From the NCBI RefSeq assembly GCF_000826185.2, contig NZ_LN648872.1:161542-225541 (forward strand): 64,000 bases of DNA, written 5' to 3'. Positions 17,746-24,430 of the stretch are shown piece after piece. This DNA comes from Microbacterium gorillae (GTDB taxonomy: Bacteria; Actinomycetota; Actinomycetes; Actinomycetales; Microbacteriaceae). The position numbers and the translations under genes were made by a program. Position 1 is the first letter of the stretch; the number at the start of each line of letters is the position of its first letter. The notes beneath the pieces were generated by a model. That model had not been told where the DNA came from. It searched no databases and saw nothing but the letters and a program-made list of their open reading frames with translations.

Positions 17746-18246
17746 CTATGATGCGCGTGGCTCGGCGACCGGTTCGTCCACACGCGCGGCGGACTCGGAC
17801 GCGAGCGTGTGCAGGAGGTCCGCCAGCGAGGAGATGTCGGCGACGGTCCAGGAATCCAGGACGTGCGCGAGCCGGTTGTAGGACGGGTTGCGTGCGATCT
17901 CCAGGCGGTCGCGACCGAGCGCCGAGAGCGTGATCAGCGCGGACCGGCCATCGTTCGGGTCCGGGGTGCGCTCGACCAGCCCGTGCTCGTCGAGGTCCCG
18001 GATCGTACGGCTCATCTGTCCTTTGTCCACGTGCAGCGCCTCGGCGAGAGCGGACAGCGTCGCACCGTCGCGCAGGGCGATGATCGAGAACACCTTGTAC
18101 GAGCCGGGCAGCAGTCCGGGGGAGACCCGGTGCGCCATCTCCAGGTAGAGACGGCGCATCTGCGCGAACAGTTCGCTGAAGCCGGTCTCCAGAGCGTGCA
18201 TCGCGGTGGCACGCTCCGGAGAACCGGCGACATCGGAGAGGAACAT
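17746..18246 (-). CDS. MarR-family regulator (paralogue 2), in operon with the EmrB-type exporter
   Basis: A 166-residue MarR protein (HTH: LSALAEALHVDKGQMSRTIRDL; wing: RTPDPNDGRSALITLSALG). It begins 7 bp after the stop of the exporter gene on the same strand, so the two are surely co-transcribed. This fits a repressor that senses the exporter's drug and binds the paired GTTG-N8-CAAC sites in the exporter promoter. Confidence 0.9.
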   Translation of the reverse strand: MFLSDVAGSPERATAMHALETGFSELFAQMRRLYLEMAHRVSPGLLPGSYKVFSIIALRDGATLSALAEALHVDKGQMSRTIRDLDEHGLVERTPDPNDGRSALITLSALGRDRLEIARNPSYNRLAHVLDSWTVADISSLADLLHTLASESAARVDEPVAEPRAS

Positions 18247-18253
18247 CGTCCGA

Positions 18254-19924
18254 TCAGCCCTGACTCGGCGCCGCGCCTCGAATGGGTCCGGTGGTGGGCA
18301 CCGGACCGGTGATCACCGGGATCGAACCGGTGGCGGCGCTGACCGCCATCGCCTCGTCGGTCGCCAGACGCTCCGTGGTGGTCTGACGAGTCAGCGAGCG
18401 GTTCGGCAGGAAGATGATCGCGATCAGGCTGATCACCGCGAGCGGGATGCCGATGAGGAACGAGTGACCGATCGCCTGCGCGTACATGTCCTCGATGATC
18501 TGGCGGAAACCGTCCGGCAGCGAGTGCACCACCGGCAGGGACCCGGACGCCATGATCTCCGAGACCGATTTCGCGTCCGCCGGGGCGAGCTTCGCGATCG
18601 CTTCGGCGATGCGCTGCTTGTTGTCCGTGAACAGGCCGGTCAGCGAGGACGCCACGACCGCTCCCATCACCGAGACGCCGACGGTTCCACCGAGGCTCCG
18701 GAAGAAGGTCACGCCGGAGCTCGCCGCACCCATCTCGGACGGCTTGGCGGTGTTCTGCACGACCAGGACGAGGTTCTGCATGGTCATGCCGACCCCCGCG
18801 CCGGTGAGGAACATGAACACCGACAGCAGCACGAAGTTCGTGTCGTAGTGAATCGTCGACAGCAGCGAGATGCCGGCCAGCAGCATGACGGAACCGGCGA
18901 TCATGTACGGCTTCCACCGCCCGAACCGAGTGATCAGCTGTCCGACGATGATCGAGCTGATCAGCAGGCCGCCGATCATCGGAAGCGTCATCAGACCGGC
19001 CTCGGTCGGGGTCGCGCCGCGGGACATCTGCATGTACTGGCTGAGGAAGACGGAGGTGCCGAACATGGCGACGCCGGTCGCGATCGAGGCCACCACGGCG
19101 AGCGTGAACGTGCGGTTGCGGAACATCGTCAGCGGGATCAGCGGCTCCTTGACCAGGAGCTCGACGACGACGAAGGCGATCGCGGCGAGCGCGGCACCGC
19201 CGGTCATGAACACGGTCGTCCAGCTGGCCCACTCGAAGTCGGTTCCGGCGGAGGTGATCCAGATCAGCAGAAGCGAGACGGCGACCGAGAGCAGCACGAT
19301 ACCGAGGTAGTCGATCCGCGTGCGACCCTTGGCACGCTTGGGCAGGTGCAGGGTCGTCTGCAGCAGGATCAGTGCGGCGACGGCGAACGGCACGGCGACG
19401 AAGAAGTTCCAGCGCCAGTTGATGGTGTCCGTGATGAAACCGCCGAGCAACGGTCCACCGACCGTCGCAACGGCCATGACGGCACCGAACAGGCCCATGT
19501 AGCGGCCGCGCTCACGCGGGCTGATGATGTCGGCCATGATGACCTGGCTCAGGGCGGCGAGGCCACCGGCGCCGATGCCCTGCACGGTGCGCGAGGCGAT
19601 CAGCATCGTCGGGTCCTGCGCGAACCCGGCGGTGGCGCTGGAGACCACGAAGATCACGAGCGCGATCTGGATCAGCAGCTTGCGGTTGGTGAGGTCGGCG
19701 AGCTTGCCCCAGACCGGGGTCGAGATCGCCGTGGTGAGAAGAGTGGAGGTGACGACCCAGGTGTAGGTGGTCTGGTTGCCCCCGAGGTCACTGACGATGA
19801 CGGGAAGCGACGTGGAGACCACGGTTCCGGCGATCATCGAGACGAACATGCCGAGGAGGAGGCCGGAGAGGGCCTCGAGCACCTGGCGGTGCGTCATCTG
19901 GGCGGGCGGATTTGTGACTGTCAT
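18254..19924 (-). CDS. EmrB/QacA-type (DHA2, 14-helix) multidrug MFS exporter
   Basis: A 556-residue membrane protein of the DHA2 family: helix 1 ends VVSTSLPVIVSDL, motif A is GKLADLTNRKLL, and motif C is VATVGGPLLGGFI. The start ATG at 19922-19924 gives the usual short N-terminus; an upstream in-frame ATG at 19993 would overlap the promoter and operators. The last 25 residues are Pro/Gly/Thr-rich (GSIPVITGPVPTTGPIRG) and probably cytosolic tail. It forms an operon with the following MarR gene. Confidence 0.92.
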   Translation of the reverse strand: MTVTNPPAQMTHRQVLEALSGLLLGMFVSMIAGTVVSTSLPVIVSDLGGNQTTYTWVVTSTLLTTAISTPVWGKLADLTNRKLLIQIALVIFVVSSATAGFAQDPTMLIASRTVQGIGAGGLAALSQVIMADIISPRERGRYMGLFGAVMAVATVGGPLLGGFITDTINWRWNFFVAVPFAVAALILLQTTLHLPKRAKGRTRIDYLGIVLLSVAVSLLLIWITSAGTDFEWASWTTVFMTGGAALAAIAFVVVELLVKEPLIPLTMFRNRTFTLAVVASIATGVAMFGTSVFLSQYMQMSRGATPTEAGLMTLPMIGGLLISSIIVGQLITRFGRWKPYMIAGSVMLLAGISLLSTIHYDTNFVLLSVFMFLTGAGVGMTMQNLVLVVQNTAKPSEMGAASSGVTFFRSLGGTVGVSVMGAVVASSLTGLFTDNKQRIAEAIAKLAPADAKSVSEIMASGSLPVVHSLPDGFRQIIEDMYAQAIGHSFLIGIPLAVISLIAIIFLPNRSLTRQTTTERLATDEAMAVSAATGSIPVITGPVPTTGPIRGAAPSQG

Positions 19925-19950
19925 AGCGGCTTTCAGAACGATGCGTATTA

Positions 19951-19966
19951 GTTGAGAAGCGTCAAC
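19951..19966. promoter_or_regulatory. MarR-type operator O1 (GTTG-N8-CAAC) over the -10 of the exporter gene
   Basis: Sits in a longer perfect palindrome with arms TAGTTGA (19949-19955) and TCAACTA (19962-19968), 6-nt spacer. It overlaps the predicted -10 (TATAGT). Confidence 0.7.
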
Positions 19967-19993
19967 TATATGACATTCGTTGACTTTGCGCAA
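19965..19993 (-). promoter_or_regulatory. Promoter of the EmrB-MarR operon
   Basis: Reading the minus strand, -35 TTGCGC (19988-19993) and -10 TATAGT (19965-19970) are separated by exactly 17 bp. Both boxes are covered by the two operator copies, the geometry expected for MarR repression. Confidence 0.65.
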
Positions 19994-19994
19994 C
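19979..19994. promoter_or_regulatory. MarR-type operator O2 (GTTG-N8-CAAC) over the -35 of the exporter gene
   Basis: Same half-sites and spacing as O1, 28 bp (nearly three helical turns) away. It covers the -35 element. Confidence 0.65.
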
Positions 19995-20024
19995 TAATGC
20001 CGCTGGGGATCCGCTGAGCGCCCT

Positions 20025-20138
20025 CGCTCTCACTCGCGTCACTTCCGCGCGCGCCGAAGCGTCGGTAGTGAGAGCGACGTCGCGGACGCTCTCTTGCGCG
20101 GCAGGAATCGGGCCGCGGAAGTGTCGCGAGTGGGAGCG
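20025..20138. repeat. Inverted repeat with 25-bp arms between the exporter promoter and the YqaJ gene
   Basis: Left arm 20025-20049 and right arm 20114-20138 are complementary at 23 of 25 positions. The 64-bp interior carries a further reversed copy of the outer motif (AGTGAGAGCG at 20068-20077). It starts 10 bp after the YqaJ stop codon. It may act as a bidirectional terminator or be a small non-autonomous element. Confidence 0.7.
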
Positions 20139-20147
20139 ATGGGGAAG

Positions 20148-20816
20148 TCAGTCGCTGAGGGCGAGAGCGCGATACATGTTGCGCTCCGGGCGCCGACGCG
20201 TCGGCAGTGGAGCCCGCTCCGGAACGGGATTGCCGGTCGTGCGGTGGTAGAGCTCGTCGATGAGGCCGTTCGCGAGCCGGATGAGCTTGGCGATCTCCAC
20301 CTCGTCGCGCTCCACCCACACGGAGCGGGGCTCATCATGGACGGGCACGAAGTCGACGTGCTCCTCCCAGCAGAACAGGGTGCGTTCGGCCCCCAGGACG
20401 TACTGCTGCCACCAGATCTGGCGGAGGTAGTTGCGGGGGATCGAGCGCCACGACTTGTTCGTCGTCTTGATCTCGGCCAGCGTCACCGTGCCGCCGCCGT
20501 CGACCATGATCCCGTCCGGAGTGGCGAGGTGGCGCTGCTCGATCTCGGCGCGGAAGAGCGCGCTGGAGGGCTGGATGCCGTGCGTCGCCGCCACCCAGGC
20601 GGCGATCTCCGGCTCCCGCCGCCGGCCGTGGTCGGTGTAGGCGTTGCCCCCGAAGCTCGCTCCGCCGCCGAGCTTCGCGTCCGCGGCGCGCGCGATCGCG
20701 TTCTCGCTGGTGAGGGTGGCCACGTCCGTCGCGGTGATGCCACGAGAACGGGCCCGGAGCCAGCCGACGCGATCGCGGGAGTCCGCCACGATGCGCGCTT
20801 GGAGTTCCGGGGTCAC
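20148..20816 (-). CDS. YqaJ-like (lambda exonuclease-type) nuclease domain protein
   Basis: A 222-residue protein with the PD-(D/E)xK nuclease pattern of the YqaJ/phage recombinase family: SRGITATDVATL near the N-terminus, E70, D101 in PDGIMVDGG, E115-x-K117 in LAEIKTTNK, and Q137 in QIWWQQYVLG. YqaJ proteins act in phage recombination, but similar single genes are common in actinobacterial chromosomes. No phage gene is nearby. The GTG start follows a TAGGGT hexamer by exactly 6 nt, which predicts a leaderless mRNA. The cellular role is unknown. Confidence 0.8.
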   Translation of the reverse strand: MTPELQARIVADSRDRVGWLRARSRGITATDVATLTSENAIARAADAKLGGGASFGGNAYTDHGRRREPEIAAWVAATHGIQPSSALFRAEIEQRHLATPDGIMVDGGGTVTLAEIKTTNKSWRSIPRNYLRQIWWQQYVLGAERTLFCWEEHVDFVPVHDEPRSVWVERDEVEIAKLIRLANGLIDELYHRTTGNPVPERAPLPTRRRPERNMYRALALSD

Positions 20817-20891
20817 CCTCCGACCCTACGCTCACCGCTGGACGGGACCGGACCGGACACCCCGCCGTTCGACGAGTCCGGACGGCACGAT

Positions 20892-20920
20892 TTGGGAGAT
20901 CCCCGCCGTGCCGGTAGAGT
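20892..20920 (+). promoter_or_regulatory. rplJL promoter
   Basis: -35 TTGGGA (20892-20897) and -10 TAGAGT (20915-20920) are separated by 17 bp. Transcription would start near 20927, about 210 nt before rplJ. Confidence 0.65.
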
Positions 20921-20926
20921 TTGGGG

Positions 20927-21052
20927 TAACCGAAGACCGCTGGTCATCGAAGCGCGTGCGAACGTGCCGAGATCGAAGCACTGCGACAGCAGAGGCCCGC
21001 GCAGGTGACACAGAACGTTCCACGCTCCGTGCGCTTGCGCCGGAGCGTTTTT
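20927..21052 (+). promoter_or_regulatory. L10 (rplJ) mRNA leader with terminator-like attenuator
   Basis: The segment beginning AACCGAAGACCGCTGGTCAT and ending GCGCAGGTGACAC has the conserved pieces of the ribosomal protein L10 leader, which binds L10-(L12)4 for autoregulation. It is followed by a hairpin, ACGCTCCG (21022-21029) pairing with CGGAGCGT (21041-21048), then a T-tract. This looks like a real intrinsic terminator about 85 nt before rplJ, so regulation may be by transcription attenuation. Confidence 0.8.
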
Positions 21053-21137
21053 GTTTGTCGTGGATCTGTTGATTCAGGAGTGGTCCGAGGTGGGCATTCC
21101 GCACCCGCGGGGTGTCATCACCACCAAAGGAGTGACC

Positions 21138-21626
21138 ATGGCGCAGAAGGATGCATCGGTCGTCGAGCTCACGAAGAACTTCGAGAACTCGAACGCCGTC
21201 CTGCTGACCGAGTACCGCGGTCTGACGGTTGCCGAGCTCAAGCAGCTCCGCAACGCGATCCGTCAGGACGCTCAGTACGCCGTGGTGAAGAACACGCTGA
21301 CCAAGATCGCCGCGAACAACGCGGGGATCACGACGCTGGACGAGGACCTCAAGGGCCCGTCCGCCGTCGCTTTCGTGCACGGCGACTTCGTCGCCACCGC
21401 CAAGGCCATCCGTGACTTCGCCAAGGCTCACCCGCACCTCGTCATCAAGAGCGGAATCTTCGAGGGCAACACCCTCGACGCCGCCGCGATCGACAAGTAC
21501 GCATCGCTCGAGAGCCGTGAGGTTCTGCTGGCGAAGGCCGCGGGCATGATGAAGGCGACGATGGGCAAGGCTGCCGCCACCATCGACGCGCTTCGCGAAA
21601 AGCTGGAGACCGCCGAAGCCGCGTGA
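21138..21626 (+). CDS. rplJ: 50S ribosomal protein L10
   Basis: A 162-residue protein with the L10 features VLLTEYRGLTVAELKQLRN and AVVKNTLTKIAANN, and the C-terminal helix that binds L7/L12 dimers. The ATG at 21138 has a strong site (aaaggag) 6 nt upstream; upstream in-frame starts would lie in the leader. It is followed by rplL after 51 bp. Confidence 0.98.
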   Translation: MAQKDASVVELTKNFENSNAVLLTEYRGLTVAELKQLRNAIRQDAQYAVVKNTLTKIAANNAGITTLDEDLKGPSAVAFVHGDFVATAKAIRDFAKAHPHLVIKSGIFEGNTLDAAAIDKYASLESREVLLAKAAGMMKATMGKAAATIDALREKLETAEAA

Positions 21627-21677
21627 GCGGTCGGCGAATCTCGTTCCCACAAACCCCATTCATCTAGGAGATACATC

Positions 21678-22058
21678 ATGGCGAAGCTCACCACCGAAGA
21701 GCTGCTGAACCAGTTCGCTGACCTGACGCTCGTCGAGCTCAGCGACTTCGTGAAGGCGTTCGAGGAGAAGTTCGACGTCACCGCTGCCGCCCCGGTCGCC
21801 GTTGCCGGCGGTGCCGGTGCCGGTGCTGCTGAGGAGGCCGAGGAGAAGGACTCGTTCGACGTCATCCTCGAGGCTGCCGGCGACAAGAAGATCCAGGTCA
21901 TCAAGGTCGTCCGCGAGCTCACCTCGCTCGGCCTCGGCGAGGCCAAGGGTGTCGTCGACGGTGCTCCGAAGGCCGTCCTTGAGGGCGCCAACAAGGAGAC
22001 CGCCGAGAAGGCGAAGGAGGCCCTGGAGGGCGCCGGCGCCACGGTGACCCTGAAGTAA
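21678..22058 (+). CDS. rplL: 50S ribosomal protein L7/L12
   Basis: A 126-residue stalk protein: N-terminal dimer domain, Ala/Gly-rich hinge ([16 protein letters not shown]) and C-terminal factor-binding domain ([20 protein letters not shown]). The site taggag precedes the ATG. A strong terminator ends the unit; rpoB does not follow within the window. Confidence 0.98.
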   Translation: MAKLTTEELLNQFADLTLVELSDFVKAFEEKFDVTAAAPVAVAGGAGAGAAEEAEEKDSFDVILEAAGDKKIQVIKVVRELTSLGLGEAKGVVDGAPKAVLEGANKETAEKAKEALEGAGATVTLK

Positions 22059-22076
22059 TTCAGCGTCTCGTACGCA

Positions 22077-22107
22077 CGAAGGGCCCCGGGATTCCCGGGG
22101 CCCTTCG
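22077..22107. terminator. Bidirectional terminator between rplL and the epimerase gene
   Basis: A perfect 14-bp stem (cgaagggccccggg, loop att, cccggggcccttcg) lies between convergent genes and abuts the stop codon of the minus-strand gene at 22108. Confidence 0.88.
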
Positions 22108-23097
22108 TCATTCCCGCGTCGCGGCCGCGAGTAGCGCGCGCTCCTTGCCCGGCGGCAGGCCGTGCGGTGGACGATCGGGACGCTGTGGGGGAGTGCCGGC
22201 GCGGCCGAGCCAGTCCCAGGTGGCGGCGATCGTGGCAGCGGCCGGACGGGTGCGCAGCCCCGCGGCCGTGGCGTGCGCCGGATCGTGCTCGAGGAAGCCG
22301 GCGAACTCGGCGGTGTCCGGAACCCAGCACGGGAGCTCGATCCACGGCTGGACTCCGGCGGCCTCGAGCGCCGCTTCCGGGATCCAGACCGGTGTCGCGT
22401 CCGCGCCCGTGACGGCGATGCAGTCGGCCAGGAACGAGCCCATCGTCACGGATCGTGGCGGTGCGGTGACGTCGTACGGGCCACGCAGGCCGGTCGTCAG
22501 CGCGTGCAGCGTGAACTCCGCGAGGTCGCGGACGTCGATGAACTGCAGCGGGCGAGCCGGGTCACCCGGCGCGACGAACCTTCCGCCGGCCGCGATCCGC
22601 GTCAACCACCACGGCAGGCGACCGACGTCCTCGCCCGGCCCGAGGATGACGCCCGGGCGCACCAGCAGCGCGTCCGGGAAGGACTGCAGGATGCCGAGCT
22701 CGGCGCCCCGCTTGTCGGCCGGGTACTCCGTCGCGTCCGCCTCGGCATCCGCGTCGACGACGGGGGAGTGCTCGTCGGTGTGCTCTCCCCAGACGTACAC
22801 GGAGGACGTCGAGACGTAGGCGAAGCGTCCAACGGCTTCCGTCAGTGCGGACGCCGAGTCCGCCGCGATGCGCGGGGCGCCGGACCAGGTGTCCACGGCG
22901 AGGTCCCAGGATCGTCCCCGGACGGCCGCGCGCATCGCCGCGGGGTCGGTGCGGTCGGCGATCAGGTGCTCCACGCCGGGAGGGGGAGCGGCGCTTTCGC
23001 CGCGATTGAGGACGGTGACCTCGGCACCCCGCGCGAGGGCGGCGGTGACCAGTGCGGGACCGGCGAAGTGCCCGCCGCCGAGAATGAGGATCTTCAT
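22108..23097 (-). CDS. NAD-dependent epimerase/dehydratase family protein
   Basis: A 329-residue extended short-chain reductase. The Rossmann start MKILILGGGHFAGPALVTAA shows GxxGxxG-like spacing (GGGHFAG). YVSTSSVYVWGE and YPADKRGAEL look like the usual serine and Tyr-x-x-x-Lys active-site elements, although the YPADK placement is only approximately canonical. Such proteins are often annotated as reductases or nucleoside-sugar epimerases; the substrate cannot be assigned. The gene is single, with GACGAT 6 nt before the ATG as a weak -10 candidate. Confidence 0.8.
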   Translation of the reverse strand: MKILILGGGHFAGPALVTAALARGAEVTVLNRGESAAPPPGVEHLIADRTDPAAMRAAVRGRSWDLAVDTWSGAPRIAADSASALTEAVGRFAYVSTSSVYVWGEHTDEHSPVVDADAEADATEYPADKRGAELGILQSFPDALLVRPGVILGPGEDVGRLPWWLTRIAAGGRFVAPGDPARPLQFIDVRDLAEFTLHALTTGLRGPYDVTAPPRSVTMGSFLADCIAVTGADATPVWIPEAALEAAGVQPWIELPCWVPDTAEFAGFLEHDPAHATAAGLRTRPAAATIAATWDWLGRAGTPPQRPDRPPHGLPPGKERALLAAATRE

Positions 23098-23154
23098 CCC
23101 GGCATCGTCGCAGGGGGCGCGGGGTGGTGACAGCAGGTTCGCCCGGAGCGTAGA

Positions 23155-24168
23155 TCAGGCCGAGGCGGGGGGAGCGGAGGTGGAGTTGCGGATGATGAAG
23201 CGCGTCGGAGCCCAGACCCGTTTCGGGGTCGCGGCGGCATCCTCCAGGTGGCGCTGCAGCAGCTCGACCGCGAGCCGGGCCTGCTCACGCGGGGACTGCC
23301 GCAACGTGGTGAGGGCGAACATCGCGGCGTTCGCGTGGTCATCGATGCCGACGACGCTGACCTGGGACGGCACCCCGACCCCCATCCGCCGGGCCGCGAT
23401 GATCGCGCCGATCCCGACCTCATCGGCCACGGCGACGATGCCGGTGGGGCGGCGACGCGCGTCACTGAGCAGATCGACTGCGGCGTCATAACCACCGGGC
23501 ATGGACACCTCCGACGAGATGCGTCGGATGGCGCTGTCCCAGCCCGCGGACCGCATCGCCTCGGCGTAGCCGTGGAATCGCCGCGCATCGCCGAAGCTCG
23601 GCCAGGTTCCGCCGACCTCGCCGCCGAGGAAGACGATGTCGGTGTGCCCCAGTGCCAGCAGGTGCTCGGTCGCGAGCCGTGCGGTGGCCTCGTCATCGAT
23701 GGAGACGGCGCTGTTGCCGACGTCGTACGAGCCGATGGAGACGAACGGCTTGCCGAGCGCCGCGATCCGCTCCAGCTCCTGCTGGTCCGGTTCGATGCCC
23801 ACCGTGATCAGGCCGTCGAACCGGCTTCGGCCGAGGTAGGTCTCGAACACCCGCGCGCGCTCCAGGGTTCCCGGATGTCCGGAATAGAGCGCGAGATCGA
23901 GGTCGCGCTCCATCAGAGCGTGCTGTACGCCGGCGAGCACCTCCCCGAAGTACCAGTTCGTCGTGTGCGGGACGATGACCCCGACCGTCTGCGTCCGGCC
24001 GGTGGCGAGGCTGACGGCGCTCGTGGACGGGACGTAGCCGAGGGCGTCCGCCGCGGCCTGGACGCGCCGCTGCGTGGCAGGGGAGACATACCCACGTCCG
24101 CTCAGGGCCCGAGACGCCGTGGACTTGGACACCCCGGCACGACGTGCGACGTCCGCGATCCCGCTCAT
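23155..24168 (-). CDS. LacI-family transcriptional repressor of the adjacent sugar transporter
   Basis: A 337-residue LacI protein: HTH and hinge at residues 1-60 (MSGIADVARRAGVSKSTASR, then ALGYVPSTSAVSLATGRT) and a periplasmic-binding-like sugar domain. It is divergent from a sugar ABC transporter; the 262-bp space between them holds three palindromes with a CG centre that suit a LacI dimer. It therefore probably represses the transporter and perhaps itself. The inducer is likely the imported sugar. Confidence 0.9.
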   Translation of the reverse strand: MSGIADVARRAGVSKSTASRALSGRGYVSPATQRRVQAAADALGYVPSTSAVSLATGRTQTVGVIVPHTTNWYFGEVLAGVQHALMERDLDLALYSGHPGTLERARVFETYLGRSRFDGLITVGIEPDQQELERIAALGKPFVSIGSYDVGNSAVSIDDEATARLATEHLLALGHTDIVFLGGEVGGTWPSFGDARRFHGYAEAMRSAGWDSAIRRISSEVSMPGGYDAAVDLLSDARRRPTGIVAVADEVGIGAIIAARRMGVGVPSQVSVVGIDDHANAAMFALTTLRQSPREQARLAVELLQRHLEDAAATPKRVWAPTRFIIRNSTSAPPASA

Positions 24169-24221
24169 CAGCCCACCTTTCGAACCTGCTCGTGTGAACT
24201 CTAAGGCACGTCCGCGGAAAA

Positions 24222-24239
24222 CCTGGAACCGGTTCCAGG
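24222..24239. promoter_or_regulatory. LacI-type operator O1 (perfect 18-bp palindrome)
   Basis: CCTGGAACCGGTTCCAGG is a perfect palindrome with a central CG. It lies 54 bp from the lacI start and 92 bp upstream of the transporter -35. Confidence 0.8.
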
Positions 24240-24283
24240 GTTACATGCGGCGCTTTGGGCCGCTCGGAGGCCCGAAAAGCTCA

Positions 24284-24297
24284 TGGGAGCGGTCCCA
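24284..24297. promoter_or_regulatory. LacI-type operator O2
   Basis: TGGGAGCGGTCCCA is palindromic except next to the central CG. It lies 34 bp upstream of the -35 of the transporter promoter. Confidence 0.55.
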
Positions 24298-24330
24298 AAA
24301 CGTGGTTACCGAGTTGTGACATGGTGATCG

Positions 24331-24359
24331 TTGTGGGTCGGTCCTGGAACCCGTAGCGT
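24331..24359 (+). promoter_or_regulatory. Promoter of the sugar ABC transporter operon
   Basis: -35 TTGTGG (24331-24336) and -10 TAGCGT (24354-24359) with a 17-bp spacer. Operator O3 begins a few bases downstream, at the expected transcription start. Confidence 0.65.
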
Positions 24360-24362
24360 GAG

Positions 24363-24376
24363 TGGAAGCGGTTCCT
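24363..24376. promoter_or_regulatory. LacI-type operator O3 at the transcription start
   Basis: TGGAAGCGGTTCCT shares the GGAA-gCGg-TTCC core with O1 and O2 and would block transcription start when bound. Confidence 0.65.
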
Positions 24377-24430
24377 GAACAGAACCGGAGCGCGTGGAAG
24401 GGCTCCCCGCGCTGTCCAAAGGAGGAACGA

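Noticed and set aside
20148..20816. Prophage remnant around the YqaJ gene
   Set aside because: No integrase, capsid, terminase or other phage gene is nearby and the neighbours are ordinary chromosomal genes.
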